A stretch of DNA of 64,000 nucleotides, taken from Citreimonas sp042096055. GTDB taxonomy: Bacteria > Pseudomonadota > Alphaproteobacteria > Rhodobacterales > Rhodobacteraceae. The stretch covers positions 27,955-91,954 of the forward strand of contig NZ_JBELMH010000003.1 in the NCBI RefSeq assembly GCF_042096055.1, in the 5' to 3' direction. Shown here in pieces: positions 1 to 8,876 of the stretch (within the stretch, counting starts at the first letter, position 1; every line of letters starts with the position of its first letter). A program made the translations under genes and the position numbers. Below the pieces are notes generated by a model. The model was not told the DNA's origin, did not search any database, and was given only the letters and a program-made list of their open reading frames with translations.

Positions 1-620
1 CCGTCGTCGAACAGGCGCGGATCGCCGCGGAACTTGTTGATCGCGAATCCTGCCACGCGGGCCGCGTCGGCGGCATCCATCACCGCCTGCGTGCCCACGA
101 TCTGCGCGATCACCCCGCCGCGGTCGATGTCGCCGATCAGCACGACCGGCACGTCCGCCGCCTGCGCAAAGCCCATGTTGGCGATGTCGCCCTTGCGCAG
201 ATTGACCTCGGCCGGACTGCCCGCGCCCTCGACGATCACCAGGTCGTGCCGCGCCTTCAGCCGTCCGAAACTGTCCAGCACCGACTCCATCAGCCGGGGC
301 TTGAGCGCCGCGTAGTCGCGCGCCTTCACGGTCGCCACGCGCCGGCCCTGCACGACGACCTGGCTGCCCACATCCGTCTCGGGTTTCAGCAGGACGGGGT
401 TCATGTCCGTGTGCGGCGCCAGCCCGCAGGCCCGCGCCTGCAGCGCCTGCGCGCGCCCGATCTCGCCGCCGTCGGACGTCACGGCCGCGTTGTTCGACAT
501 GTTCTGCGGCTTGAACGGCGCCACCGACAGGCCCCGCCTACGCGCCGCCCGGCAGAGCCCCGCGACCAGCATCGACTTGCCCACGTTGGACCCGGTGCCC
601 TGCAGCATGAGGGCGCGCAT
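1..620 (-). CDS. cobQ: Cobyric acid synthase, N-terminal part (cut by window edge)
   Basis: CobQ performs the ATP- and glutamine-dependent amidations at carboxylates b, d, e and g that turn adenosylcobyrinic acid a,c-diamide into cobyric acid. About 206 N-terminal residues are visible. The protein opens MRALMLQGTGSNVGKS, the P-loop of the dethiobiotin-synthetase-like ATPase domain. The stretch NMSNNAAVTSDGGEIG and then VIVEGAGSPAEVNL and GDIDRGGV follow, all typical of CobQ/CbiP. The C-terminal glutaminase domain lies outside the window (the family is near 480 residues). The start lies 3 bp after the cobO stop, so cobO and cobQ form one leftward unit. The family call is secure. Confidence 0.95.
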   Translation of the reverse strand, partial: MRALMLQGTGSNVGKSMLVAGLCRAARRRGLSVAPFKPQNMSNNAAVTSDGGEIGRAQALQARACGLAPHTDMNPVLLKPETDVGSQVVVQGRRVATVKARDYAALKPRLMESVLDSFGRLKARHDLVIVEGAGSPAEVNLRKGDIANMGFAQAADVPVVLIGDIDRGGVIAQIVGTQAVMDAADAARVAGFAINKFRGDPRLFDD

Positions 621-623
621 CGC

Positions 624-1247
624 CTAGAACTCCACGCCCTGCTGGGCCTTGATCCCGTCGCGGAACGGGTGCTTGACGAGGCTCATCTCGGTCACGAGGT
701 CCGCCGCCTCGATCAGCTCGGGCTTGGCGTTGCGCCCGGTCAGGCAGACATGCGTCATGTCTGGCTTTTCGGTCAGCAGGAAATCGACCACCTCGTCGAT
801 GTCGAGGTAATCGTAGCGCAGCGCGATGTTGATCTCGTCCAGCAGCACGAAGCGTATCTCCGGGTCGCGGATCTGCTCCTTGGCGATCGCCCAGCCGGCC
901 TGCGCGGCCTTCACGTCGCGCTCGCGGTCCTGCGTCTCCCAGGTGAATCCCTCGCCCGAGATGAAGAACCGGCACTCGTCGCTGAACCGCGTGCGCAGCA
1001 GTTCGGCCTCGCCGGTCACCCACGTGCCCTTTATGAACTGCACTACGGCGCAGGGCATCCCGTGCGCGATGCAGCGCATGATCATCCCGAAGCCAGACGA
1101 CGACTTGCCCTTGCCCGGACCGGTATGGACCATGATCAGGCCCTTCTCCTCGGTCTTGGTGGCCATCATCCGGTCGCGCGCTTCCTTGATCTTGCGCATC
1201 TTGGCGTTGTGGCGAGCGTTTTCGTCCGTGGCTGCGTCTTCGGTCAT
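624..1247 (-). CDS. cobO: Cob(I)yrinic acid a,c-diamide adenosyltransferase
   Basis: CobO transfers the 5'-deoxyadenosyl group of ATP to the reduced cobalt of cobyrinic acid a,c-diamide (CobA/CobO/BtuR family). The 207-residue protein has the P-loop HTGPGKGKSSSGFG near residue 45, then VVQFIKGTW, and FVLLDEINIALRYDYL near residue 140, the standard family signature. The ORF runs open much further upstream, but that is antisense to cobW. I chose the ATG at 1247 because a GGGAGG ribosome site lies about 7 bp upstream and the short charged N-terminus (MTEDAATDENAR) fits the family. It is followed after 3 bp by cobQ. No riboswitch is visible on this strand in the 70 bp before the rightward riboswitch begins. 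Confidence 0.96.
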   Translation of the reverse strand: MTEDAATDENARHNAKMRKIKEARDRMMATKTEEKGLIMVHTGPGKGKSSSGFGMIMRCIAHGMPCAVVQFIKGTWVTGEAELLRTRFSDECRFFISGEGFTWETQDRERDVKAAQAGWAIAKEQIRDPEIRFVLLDEINIALRYDYLDIDEVVDFLLTEKPDMTHVCLTGRNAKPELIEAADLVTEMSLVKHPFRDGIKAQQGVEF

Positions 1248-1317
1248 GGCGGTCCCTCCCGGCGGTCCCTCAGAAACGGTTCTTGACAGGCGGGCCGCAT
1301 GGGCGCATCCCGCGTGG

Positions 1318-1500
1318 TGCTGGTGCCCGTTGTTAACGGGTGAAAAGGGAATGTGCAGCCCCGGAAACGGGGCCAAGTGCAGCCGCCCCCGCGACCGTGA
1401 CCGGAGAGGTCGTCCACGCCACTGGCCATGCGCCGGGAAGGCCGGACAGGACCGATGGGCCAACGCCCGACATCCGCAAGCCGGGAGACCTGCCAGCGCG
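1318..1500 (+). promoter_or_regulatory. Cobalamin riboswitch (first)
   Basis: The leader has the conserved order of a B12 riboswitch: GGGTGAAAAGGGAA near 1336, a GCAGCCGCCCCCGC block near 1379, and the B12 box AGCCGGGAGACCTGCC at 1479-1494. It lies on the plus strand 90 bp before the DUF1636 gene and so should lower expression of the DUF1636-cobW-cobN-to-cobA operon when adenosylcobalamin is plentiful. A GC-rich stretch at 1510-1580 is the likely expression platform. The class is certain from the box sequence. The boundaries are estimates to about 10 bp. Confidence 0.93.
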
Positions 1501-1589
1501 GAAGATGCAACCGGACGGGGTGTGCCGGGTGTCGGATCGCGCGCGCGCCTCCGCCATTCGCCCCCTGCCCGCCCGACGGGAAGACGACG

Positions 1590-2012
1590 ATGACCGCGAC
1601 GCCACCCACCGAACTGCTGGTCTGCATCAAGTGCCGCGGCCAGGTCGAAACGCCCGCCGACGACCGCCGCCCGGGCCATGCGCTCCATGACGCGCTGGCG
1701 GCGCGCGGCCTGCCGCAGGGCGTGACCTTGCGGGCCGTGGACTGCCTGCAGAACTGCGACCACGGCTGCACCGTGGCGCTGCGCGGCGGCAACCGCTGGA
1801 CCTACGTGTACGGCAATGTCGACGAAGCGTCGCATCTGGACATGCTGGTCGACGGTGCCGCACTCTATCACGCGACGGATGACGGGCTGATCCCGTGGCG
1901 ACAGCGGCCCGAGCATCTCAAACGCAACTGCGTGGCGCGTGTGCCGCCGCTTGATTTCGCCGATGCCATCGACCCCGCAACGCCCCCCATGCCGAACCTC
2001 ACGGAGATCTGA
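1590..2012 (+). CDS. DUF1636 cysteine-rich metal-binding protein
   Basis: This is a 140-residue protein of the DUF1636 family, which is often found beside cobW. Five cysteines stand out: C12 and C15 (LLVCIKCRG) and C52, C56 and C60 (DCLQNCDHGC). The pattern suggests binding of cobalt or an Fe-S cluster, possibly in a thioredoxin-like ferredoxin fold, but that is inference. It is the first gene after the cobalamin riboswitch and ends 3 bp before cobW. That places it as a cobalt-handling partner of CobW and the CobN chelatase. The ATG at 1590 is chosen because the reading frame upstream runs into the riboswitch. No biochemical function is known to me. Confidence 0.8.
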   Translation: MTATPPTELLVCIKCRGQVETPADDRRPGHALHDALAARGLPQGVTLRAVDCLQNCDHGCTVALRGGNRWTYVYGNVDEASHLDMLVDGAALYHATDDGLIPWRQRPEHLKRNCVARVPPLDFADAIDPATPPMPNLTEI

Positions 2013-2015
2013 GCG

Positions 2016-3071
2016 ATGACCGACCTTTCCAAGCTTCCCGTCACGGTGATCACGGGCTTTCTCGGGTCCGGCAAGACGACGCTGATCCGCCACCTGATGC
2101 AGAACCCGGGCGGCCGGCGCCTGGCGGTCGTGGTCAACGAGTTCGGCGACGTGGGCGTCGACGGCGAGATCCTGAAATCCTGCGCCATCCCCGACTGCCC
2201 CGAGGAGAACATCCTCGAACTCGCCAACGGCTGCATCTGCTGCACCGTCGCCGACGATTTCATCCCGACGATCCAGGCGCTGATGGCGCTCGACCCGCGG
2301 CCCGATCATATCCTGATCGAGACGTCGGGCCTGGCCCTGCCAAAGCCGCTGCTCAAGGCCTTCGACTGGCCCGACATCCGCTCGAAGATCACCGTGGACG
2401 GCGTGATCGCCCTGGCCGACGCCGAGGCCGTGGCGGCGGGCCGCTTCGCGCCCGACGTGGCGCGCGTGGACGCGCAACGGCTGGCCGACGACAGCCTCGA
2501 CCACGAAACCTCGCTGTCGGAGGTATTCGAGGACCAGATCGCCTGCGCCGACATCGTGCTGCTGACCAAGCCCGACCTCGCCGGCCCAGAGGGCGTGGCG
2601 AAGGCCAAGGAAATCATTGCGCAAGAGGCGCCCCGCCCGCTGCCGGTGATCGAGGTCGCCGAGGGCGCGGTCGATCCGCGCGTGATCCTCGGGCTGGAAG
2701 CTGCAGCCGAGGACGACATGGACGCCCGCCCCAGCCACCACGACGACGCGGCCGATCACGACCACGAGGATTTCGACTCGATCGTCGTGGACATCCCCGA
2801 ACTGGCCGATCCGCGCGATCTGGTCGCCGCGATCGAGCGGCTGGCGACCGAGCGCAACATCCTGCGCGTCAAGGGCTACGCCGCGGTCGCGGGCAAGCCG
2901 ATGCGCCTGCTGGTGCAGGCAGTGGGCGCCCGCGTGCGGCACCAGTTCGACCGCCCATGGAAGCCAGACGAGGCGCGGCAGGGCCGCCTGGTGGTGATCG
3001 CCGAGCATGACGACATCGACCGCGCGGTGATCGAGGCGGCGCTGCGGCCCCAGACGCAGCCGGCCGAGTAA
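2016..3071 (+). CDS. cobW: CobW, GTP-dependent cobalt chaperone (COG0523)
   Basis: CobW is a G3E-family GTPase thought to deliver cobalt to the CobNST chelatase. The 351-residue protein has the Walker A motif TGFLGSGKTTL near residue 14, the buried metal-binding motif NGCICC near residue 72, the GTPase motif ETSGLALP and the base-recognition motif LLTKPDL. A histidine/aspartate-rich loop (SHHDDAADHDHEDF) near residue 240 precedes the C-terminal CobW_C domain (RVKGYAAVAGKPMRLLVQAVG). The gene sits between the DUF1636 gene (3 bp) and cobN (36 bp), which fits a role in cobalt supply for the chelatase. Confidence 0.95.
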   Translation: MTDLSKLPVTVITGFLGSGKTTLIRHLMQNPGGRRLAVVVNEFGDVGVDGEILKSCAIPDCPEENILELANGCICCTVADDFIPTIQALMALDPRPDHILIETSGLALPKPLLKAFDWPDIRSKITVDGVIALADAEAVAAGRFAPDVARVDAQRLADDSLDHETSLSEVFEDQIACADIVLLTKPDLAGPEGVAKAKEIIAQEAPRPLPVIEVAEGAVDPRVILGLEAAAEDDMDARPSHHDDAADHDHEDFDSIVVDIPELADPRDLVAAIERLATERNILRVKGYAAVAGKPMRLLVQAVGARVRHQFDRPWKPDEARQGRLVVIAEHDDIDRAVIEAALRPQTQPAE

Positions 3072-3107
3072 CGGCGCAGGCCGGGCGGCGCCCGGCACGG
3101 GGTCCCG

Positions 3108-6100
3108 ATGCACGTCATCTTCCGCGAAAGCCACGGCCTCGAAGAAACCGAGACGCCGACCGACCTGGGCCAGGACCCGGCCGACCTTGTCGTGCTGTCC
3201 TTCTCGGACAGCGATCTCGGCGCCTTCGCGGAGGGCTGGCATCGCGGCGGCGGGCGCGAGGGGCGCCTGCCCTCGCTCCGGCTCGCGAACCTCGCGGCAC
3301 TGAAACATCCGCTGTCGGTCGATACTTACGTCGAGAAAACGCTCGAGGGCGCCAAGGGCATCCTAATCCGGCTGATCGGTGGCGTGCCTTACTGGGCATA
3401 CGGGCTGCAACAGGTGCGTGAGCTTGCACAGCGCCGTGGCATCGCACTGGCCGTGCTGCCCGCCGACGGCCGCCCCGACGAACGGCTGGACGCCCATTCG
3501 ACCCTGCCGAAATCCACGCTGCACCGGCTGGCCGAGCTGTGCGACGCCGGCGGCGCGGTCGCCGCGCAGGCGGCCCTTGCGCAGATGGCGATGGCCGCCG
3601 GCCTCTACGCCGGGCCGGTGCGCGGCTCCAAGGTGCTGCCAATGGTCGGCGGCTGGACGCCCGAGGGCGGCGTCGCCTGCCCCGTCGCGGACCTGATCCC
3701 CGACGACCGCCCCAAGGTCCTGATCGTCTTCTACCGCTCCTACCTGCTGGCCGCCGACCTCGCCCCGGTCCGCGCGCTTCACGAGGCGTTCGCGGCGAAA
3801 GGCTACGCCGTGCGCGCGCTCTTCGCGCCGTCGCTCAAGGCGCCGGACGCGGCGGGCTGGCTCGCCCGGCAGGTGCGCCATTTCGCGCCCGACGCCGTGG
3901 TCAACGCAACCGCCTTCTCGGGCAAGGGCGAGGACGGCACCTCGCCGCTGGACGCCGCGAACGTGCCGGTCTTCCAGGTCGCGCTGGCCACCTCTAGCCG
4001 CGCCGCGTGGGCGGAGGCCGAGCGTGGCCTCTCGCCCGCCGATCTGGCCATGCACGTGGTCCTGCCGGAAGTCGACGGCCGCATCCTGGGCGGCGTTGCG
4101 TCCTTCAAGGAGCCCGGCGCGCGCGATCCCGACCTGCAATTCACCCGCCTCGGCCACGTCGCCGCCCCCGACCGGATCGACGCCATCGCCGACCGCGTCG
4201 ACGGCTGGCTGCGCCTGTCCCGCCGCCCCGTGGCCGACCGTCGCGTCGCGATGGTGCTCTCGACCTATCCCGGCAAGGGCTGGAACATGGGCCACGCCGT
4301 GGGACTCGACGCACCGCATTCGGCCCGCGCCATCGCGGCCGACCTGCGCGAGGCGGGCTACGCCGTGACCGACCCGCCCGAAGGGTTCGAGGCGCGGCTG
4401 GCCGACCGCCCGCTGCGCTGGTCGCTCGACGAGTACCGCGCCGCGCTTGCCCGACTGCCGCAGGCGCTGCGCGACGATCTGCACGCCGCCTGGGGCGCGC
4501 CCGAAACCGATCCGGACGTCGACGGCGACGCCTTTCGCTTTGCCGCGATCCCGCTGGGCACGTCGTGGCTCGCGCTTCAGCCCGAACGCGGCACGCCCGA
4601 GCATCGCGGCGACGAATACCACGACCTGAGCCGCACGCCCCGCCACGCCTACGTGGCCTTCTACCTCTGGCTGCACCGCCACGCCGACGCGCTGGTCCAT
4701 ATCGGCGCGCATGGCACGCTGGAATGGCTTCCGGGCAAGTCCGTCGCGCTGTCGGCCGCATGCTGGCCCGAGGCGCTGACCGGCAGCCTGCCCGTCATCT
4801 ACCCGTTCATCGTCAACGACCCCGGCGAGGCCGCGCAGGCCAAGCGGCGCATCGGCGCAGTCACCATCGGTCACGTCCCCCCGCCGCTGCGCGAGTCCAA
4901 GACGCCCGACCGGCTGGCGCGGCTGGAAGCGCTGCTCGACGAGTTCTCGAACGCCGACGGGCTGGACCCGAAACGCCGCGACCGCCTGCAATCCGACATC
5001 CGGACCGAGGCGCAGAGCCTTGGCGTCGAGGACGACCTCGGCCTCGACCGTGCCGCCTGTTCGGCCGAGGCGATCACCCGGATCGACCGCTTCGTCTGCG
5101 ACGTGAAGGAAAGCCAGTTCGGCGACGGGCTGCACGTCTGGGGCCGGCCCGAAACCGGCGCCACCTTCGACACGACCGCCTCGGCCGACGGGGAAAAGCA
5201 CGCGCTGCTCGACGCGCTCGCCGGCCGCCGTGTGGCGCCGGGGCCGTCGGGCTCGCCCTATCGCGGGCGCACCGACGTCCTGCCCACCGGCCGCAACCTC
5301 TTCACCACCGATCCGCGCGCGGTGCCCAGCCGCGCCGCCTACGCGCAGGGCGTCACCCTGGCCGAGGAGCTCGTCCGCCGCCACCTGCAGGACGAGGGCG
5401 ACTGGCCGCGCGCGCTGGTGGTCGACCTATGGGGGTCGGCCACGATGCGCACCGCCGGAGAGGAATTCGCCATGGCGCTGCACCTGATGGGCGTGCGGCC
5501 GGTCTGGGACGCCGGGAGCGAGCGCGTCTCGGGCATCGAGGTGCTGCCCATCGCCGAGCTCGACCGCCCGCGTGCCGACGTGACGCTGCGCGTCTCGGGT
5601 CTGTTCCGCGACGTGTTCCCGACGCTCACGGCACTTTACGCACAGGCTGTGCGCGCATTGTCCTCCCGCGACGAGGCGCCCGACTGGAATCCCTTCGCGG
5701 GCCGCGACGCGCCCGCGCGCGTCTACGGCCCCGCGCCGGGTCAGTTCGGCCTCGGCATGGGCGCCCTGCCCGAGACCTTCACGCCCGAGGCGCGGCAAGC
5801 GGCGGGCGAGGCGTGGCTCGCCGCCTCGTCCTGGGCGCAGGACGGCGAGGCTGCGACCCGCGACCCCGCAGGCATCCGCGCCGCCGTCGCCGGGGCCGAG
5901 GCCTTTGTCCACCTGCAGGACCTGCCCGAAACCGACCTGCTGCTCGCCGCCGACTATGCCGCGCACGAGGCCGGTTTCGCTGCCGCGCAGGCGGTGACCG
6001 GGGGCAAGGCCGCGCTCTACCACCTGGACGCGACCGACCCCGCGCGCCCCCGCGCCCGCAGCCTGACCGAAGAGATCGCCCGCGTCGTCATGGCCCGCGC

Positions 6101-6398
6101 CGCCAACCCCGACTGGGTCGCCGGCATGCGGCGGCACGGCTTCCAGGGCGCCGCGCAGATCGCCGCAACGCTCGATCACATGGCGGCCTTCGCGCACCTC
6201 GCGGGCGCGGTGTCGCCGCACCTCTTCGACGCCTACCACGACGCCACCCTCGGAGACGACGCGACCGACGCCTTCCTCCGCGACGCCAACCCGGGCGCGC
6301 ACGCCGCGATGCAGGCCCGCTTCGCCGAGCTTCTGGCGGCCGGGCTGTGGCACACGCGGCGCAACTCGGTCCTCGCGGCGCTCGAGGCCGGGGAATGA
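3108..6398 (+). CDS. cobN: Cobaltochelatase subunit CobN
   Basis: CobN is the large subunit of the ATP-dependent aerobic cobaltochelatase that inserts Co2+ into hydrogenobyrinic acid a,c-diamide. The 1096-residue protein carries family landmarks such as GWNMGHAVGLDAPHSA, HIGAHGTLEWLPGKSVALS near residue 530, and RADVTLRVSGLFRDVFP near residue 825. It is somewhat shorter than the classical Pseudomonas denitrificans CobN (about 1,275 residues), mainly by compact linkers. The CobS and CobT partner subunits are not in this window. The stop overlaps the cobG start (ATGA). Confidence 0.96.
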   Translation: MHVIFRESHGLEETETPTDLGQDPADLVVLSFSDSDLGAFAEGWHRGGGREGRLPSLRLANLAALKHPLSVDTYVEKTLEGAKGILIRLIGGVPYWAYGLQQVRELAQRRGIALAVLPADGRPDERLDAHSTLPKSTLHRLAELCDAGGAVAAQAALAQMAMAAGLYAGPVRGSKVLPMVGGWTPEGGVACPVADLIPDDRPKVLIVFYRSYLLAADLAPVRALHEAFAAKGYAVRALFAPSLKAPDAAGWLARQVRHFAPDAVVNATAFSGKGEDGTSPLDAANVPVFQVALATSSRAAWAEAERGLSPADLAMHVVLPEVDGRILGGVASFKEPGARDPDLQFTRLGHVAAPDRIDAIADRVDGWLRLSRRPVADRRVAMVLSTYPGKGWNMGHAVGLDAPHSARAIAADLREAGYAVTDPPEGFEARLADRPLRWSLDEYRAALARLPQALRDDLHAAWGAPETDPDVDGDAFRFAAIPLGTSWLALQPERGTPEHRGDEYHDLSRTPRHAYVAFYLWLHRHADALVHIGAHGTLEWLPGKSVALSAACWPEALTGSLPVIYPFIVNDPGEAAQAKRRIGAVTIGHVPPPLRESKTPDRLARLEALLDEFSNADGLDPKRRDRLQSDIRTEAQSLGVEDDLGLDRAACSAEAITRIDRFVCDVKESQFGDGLHVWGRPETGATFDTTASADGEKHALLDALAGRRVAPGPSGSPYRGRTDVLPTGRNLFTTDPRAVPSRAAYAQGVTLAEELVRRHLQDEGDWPRALVVDLWGSATMRTAGEEFAMALHLMGVRPVWDAGSERVSGIEVLPIAELDRPRADVTLRVSGLFRDVFPTLTALYAQAVRALSSRDEAPDWNPFAGRDAPARVYGPAPGQFGLGMGALPETFTPEARQAAGEAWLAASSWAQDGEAATRDPAGIRAAVAGAEAFVHLQDLPETDLLLAADYAAHEAGFAAAQAVTGGKAALYHLDATDPARPRARSLTEEIARVVMARAANPDWVAGMRRHGFQGAAQIAATLDHMAAFAHLAGAVSPHLFDAYHDATLGDDATDAFLRDANPGAHAAMQARFAELLAAGLWHTRRNSVLAALEAGE

Positions 6399-7519
6399 GC
6401 GCGCCTCTGGTCAAGGGCTGGTGCCCGGGCGCGCACCGCCCGATGCTGTCCGGCGACGGTCTGGTGGTCCGCGTGCGTCCGTTCCGGGGCGAGGTGACGG
6501 CCCGGCAGGCGCTGGCGCTCTGCGCCCTCGCCCGGCGCTTCGGCAATGGCATGATCGACCTGACCTCGCGCGCGAACCTGCAGATCCGGGGCGTGACCGA
6601 AGGCGACCATCCCGCGCTGCTGGCGGCGCTCGACGCGCTGGGCCTGATCGACGCCGACCCGGGCGTCGAGTCGCGCCGCAACGTGCTGATGACGCCGCTG
6701 TGGGCGCCCGGCGATCTGGCTGCCCGGTTGCACGACGCGCTGCTGGCCGCCCTGCCCGGTCTGCCGGATCTGCCGCAGAAGATGGGCTTCGCGGTGGATT
6801 GCAGCGACCGCCGCTACCTGTCCGACGCCTCGGCCGATTTCCGGATCGAGACCGCGCATGACGGCAGTCTGATCCTGCGCGCCGACGGCGCAATCCTCGG
6901 CCGCAAGGTGACCGAAGGCGACGCGATGGAGGCCTTGGCCGAGATGGCACGCTGGTTCACCGACACCGGGGGCGCCGAGACGGGGCGCATGGCCCGCCAC
7001 CTGCGCACGCAGGCGTTGCCCGCCACCTGGCAGGTCGCGCAGCCCGCCGGGACCGCCACGCTGACGCCGGGACCGACCGAGGCCGGCACGATCCTCGGCG
7101 TCCCCTTCGGCGCGCTCGAAGCCGACGCACTCGCCGCGCTGGTCGAGACCTCCGGCGCGACCGCACTCCGCCCCGCCACCGGCCGAACGCTTGTCCTGCA
7201 GGGCGCACACATCGACACCGCCCCCGGCTTGGTCACGCGCCCGGGCGATCCCGCGATGCACGCCCATGCCTGTCCCGGCGCGCCCTTCTGCCCGCAGGCG
7301 ACGGTCGAAACCCGGCCCCTCGCCGCCCGACTGGCCGCGCATGTGCCCGGCGACCTGCACGTCTCGGGCTGCGCCAAGGGCTGCGCGCATCCCCGCGCCG
7401 CCGCCACGACGCTGGTCGGCCGAGAGGGGCGTTTCGATCTTGTGAAAGGCGGCGCGCCGTGGGACGCCCCCGTGAAAACCGGCCTCGATCCGCAGGCACT
7501 CGACCCGAAAGACCTCTGA
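6395..7519 (+). CDS. cobG: Precorrin-3B synthase
   Basis: CobG hydroxylates precorrin-3A at C20 with molecular oxygen and forms the gamma-lactone precorrin-3B, the step that makes this the aerobic pathway. The 374-residue protein has two ferredoxin-like half-domains of the nitrite/sulfite reductase type. It keeps the Fe4S4/siroheme-type cysteines near the C-terminus: HACPGAPFCPQAT near residue 290 and VSGCAKGCAHP near residue 325. The ATG at 6395 overlaps the cobN stop by 4 bp, and the gene ends overlapping the cobH start. Presence of CobG rather than CobZ shows which precorrin-3B route the organism uses. Confidence 0.95.
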   Translation: MSAPLVKGWCPGAHRPMLSGDGLVVRVRPFRGEVTARQALALCALARRFGNGMIDLTSRANLQIRGVTEGDHPALLAALDALGLIDADPGVESRRNVLMTPLWAPGDLAARLHDALLAALPGLPDLPQKMGFAVDCSDRRYLSDASADFRIETAHDGSLILRADGAILGRKVTEGDAMEALAEMARWFTDTGGAETGRMARHLRTQALPATWQVAQPAGTATLTPGPTEAGTILGVPFGALEADALAALVETSGATALRPATGRTLVLQGAHIDTAPGLVTRPGDPAMHAHACPGAPFCPQATVETRPLAARLAAHVPGDLHVSGCAKGCAHPRAAATTLVGREGRFDLVKGGAPWDAPVKTGLDPQALDPKDL

Positions 7520-8148
7520 TGCCCTACGAATACGAAACCGACGGCGCCGCGATCTACCGCCAGTCCTTCGCCACGATCCGCGCCGAGGCCGACCTTGGCC
7601 GCTTCGACGCGGACGAGGAGCAGGTCGCCGTGCGGATGATCCACGCGGCGGGCATGGTGGGCCTCGAGGAACACGTGCGCTTCTCGCCCGGCTTCGTACA
7701 AACCGCGCGCGCGGCGCTCGATGCGGGCGCGCCGATCCTGTGCGACGCGCGCATGGTGTCCGAGGGTGTGACGCGCAAGCGTCTGCCCGCCGACAACCCG
7801 GTGATCTGCACCCTCAACGACGACCGCGTGCCGGAGATGGCGCAGGAGATGTCGAACACACGCAGCGCCGCTGCGCTGGAGCTGTGGCGCCCGCACCTGA
7901 AGGGCGCGCTGGTGGCGATCGGCAACGCGCCCACGGCGCTGTTCCACCTGCTCAACATGCTCGAGGATCCCGCCTGCCCGCGCCCCGCGGCAATCATCGG
8001 CTGCCCAGTGGGCTTCGTCGGTGCGATGGAATCGAAGGACGCGCTGTGGGCGGCGCGGCCGGTGCCCTGCTGCATCGTCCAAGGCCGTCTCGGCGGCAGC
8101 GCCATCACCGTCGCCGCGATCAACGCCATCGCGAGCCGCGCGGAATGA
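7519..8148 (+). CDS. cobH: Precorrin-8X methylmutase
   Basis: CobH moves the methyl group from C11 to C12 of precorrin-8X and yields hydrogenobyrinic acid. The 209-residue length is normal. Conserved family segments include RMIHAAGMVGLEEHVRFSPG (active-site histidine near residue 42), ARMVSEGV, AIGNAPTALFHLL and GCPVGFVGAMESK. The start ATG overlaps the cobG stop by one base (TGATG) and the stop overlaps the cobI start, so translation is probably coupled. Confidence 0.97.
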   Translation: MPYEYETDGAAIYRQSFATIRAEADLGRFDADEEQVAVRMIHAAGMVGLEEHVRFSPGFVQTARAALDAGAPILCDARMVSEGVTRKRLPADNPVICTLNDDRVPEMAQEMSNTRSAAALELWRPHLKGALVAIGNAPTALFHLLNMLEDPACPRPAAIIGCPVGFVGAMESKDALWAARPVPCCIVQGRLGGSAITVAAINAIASRAE

Positions 8149-8876
8149 CCACCCCCGGCACGATCCACGGAGTCGGCCTCGGCCCCGGCGATCCCGACCT
8201 GATGAGTGTGCGTGCCGACCGGCTGCTGCGCGGCGCGCGCCACGTGGCGTTCTTCCGCAAGGCGGGCAAGCCCGGCCAGGCGCGCAAGATCGTCGACGGG
8301 ATGCTGCCCGACCACGCGGTCGAGTTCCCGATGGAGTACCCGGTCACGACCGAGATCCATTTCAGCGACCCGCGCTACAACGACATGCTCTCGGCCTTCT
8401 ACGCCGACTGCACCGACCACCTGCGCGCCCTCGCCGAAGCCGGCGAGGACGTCGTCGTGCTGTGCGAGGGCGATCCGTTCTTCTACGGCTCGTTCATGCA
8501 TCTCTACACGCGGCTCAAGGACCACGTGCCGGTGCGGGTCGTGCCCGCGATCACCGGCATGTCGGCGGCCTGGACCGCGACCGGCATGCCCGTCACCTGG
8601 GGCTGCGACGTGCTGTCGGTGCTGATGGGCACCCTGCCCGAGGATGCGCTGGCCGAGCACATGGCCCGCGCCGACGCGCTGGTGGTGATGAAGATCGGCC
8701 GCAACATGGACAAGATCCGCCGCGCCCTGCGCAGCGCCGGGCGCTACGATGCCGCCTGGCTTGTGGAATACGCCAGCATGGAGGGCCAGACCGTGACTCC
8801 GCTGGCGCAGGCGGAGGGGCGCGTGACGCCGTATTTCTCGATCGTCGTGGTGCATGGCCAGGGGCGCCGGCCATGA
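8145..8876 (+). CDS. cobI: Precorrin-2 C20-methyltransferase
   Basis: CobI methylates precorrin-2 at C20 using S-adenosylmethionine and gives precorrin-3A. The 243-residue protein has the tetrapyrrole methylase fold: GVGLGPGDPDLMSVRA at the N-terminus binds SAM, CEGDPFFYGSFMHL follows near residue 107, and VVPAITGMSAAW lies near residue 131. The start at 8145 overlaps the cobH stop by 4 bp (ATGA) and the stop overlaps cobJ in the same way. Confidence 0.97.
   Translation: MTTPGTIHGVGLGPGDPDLMSVRADRLLRGARHVAFFRKAGKPGQARKIVDGMLPDHAVEFPMEYPVTTEIHFSDPRYNDMLSAFYADCTDHLRALAEAGEDVVVLCEGDPFFYGSFMHLYTRLKDHVPVRVVPAITGMSAAWTATGMPVTWGCDVLSVLMGTLPEDALAEHMARADALVVMKIGRNMDKIRRALRSAGRYDAAWLVEYASMEGQTVTPLAQAEGRVTPYFSIVVVHGQGRRP

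Noticed and set aside
1248..3308. A minus-strand reading frame that extends cobO to 894 residues
   Set aside because: It is antisense to cobW and the riboswitch. CobO proteins are about 200 residues, and the ATG at 1247 has a good ribosome site.
4007..6394. A plus-strand frame that would extend CobG to 1170 residues
   Set aside because: The extra part is an out-of-frame arginine-rich shadow of cobN. CobG starts at 6395.
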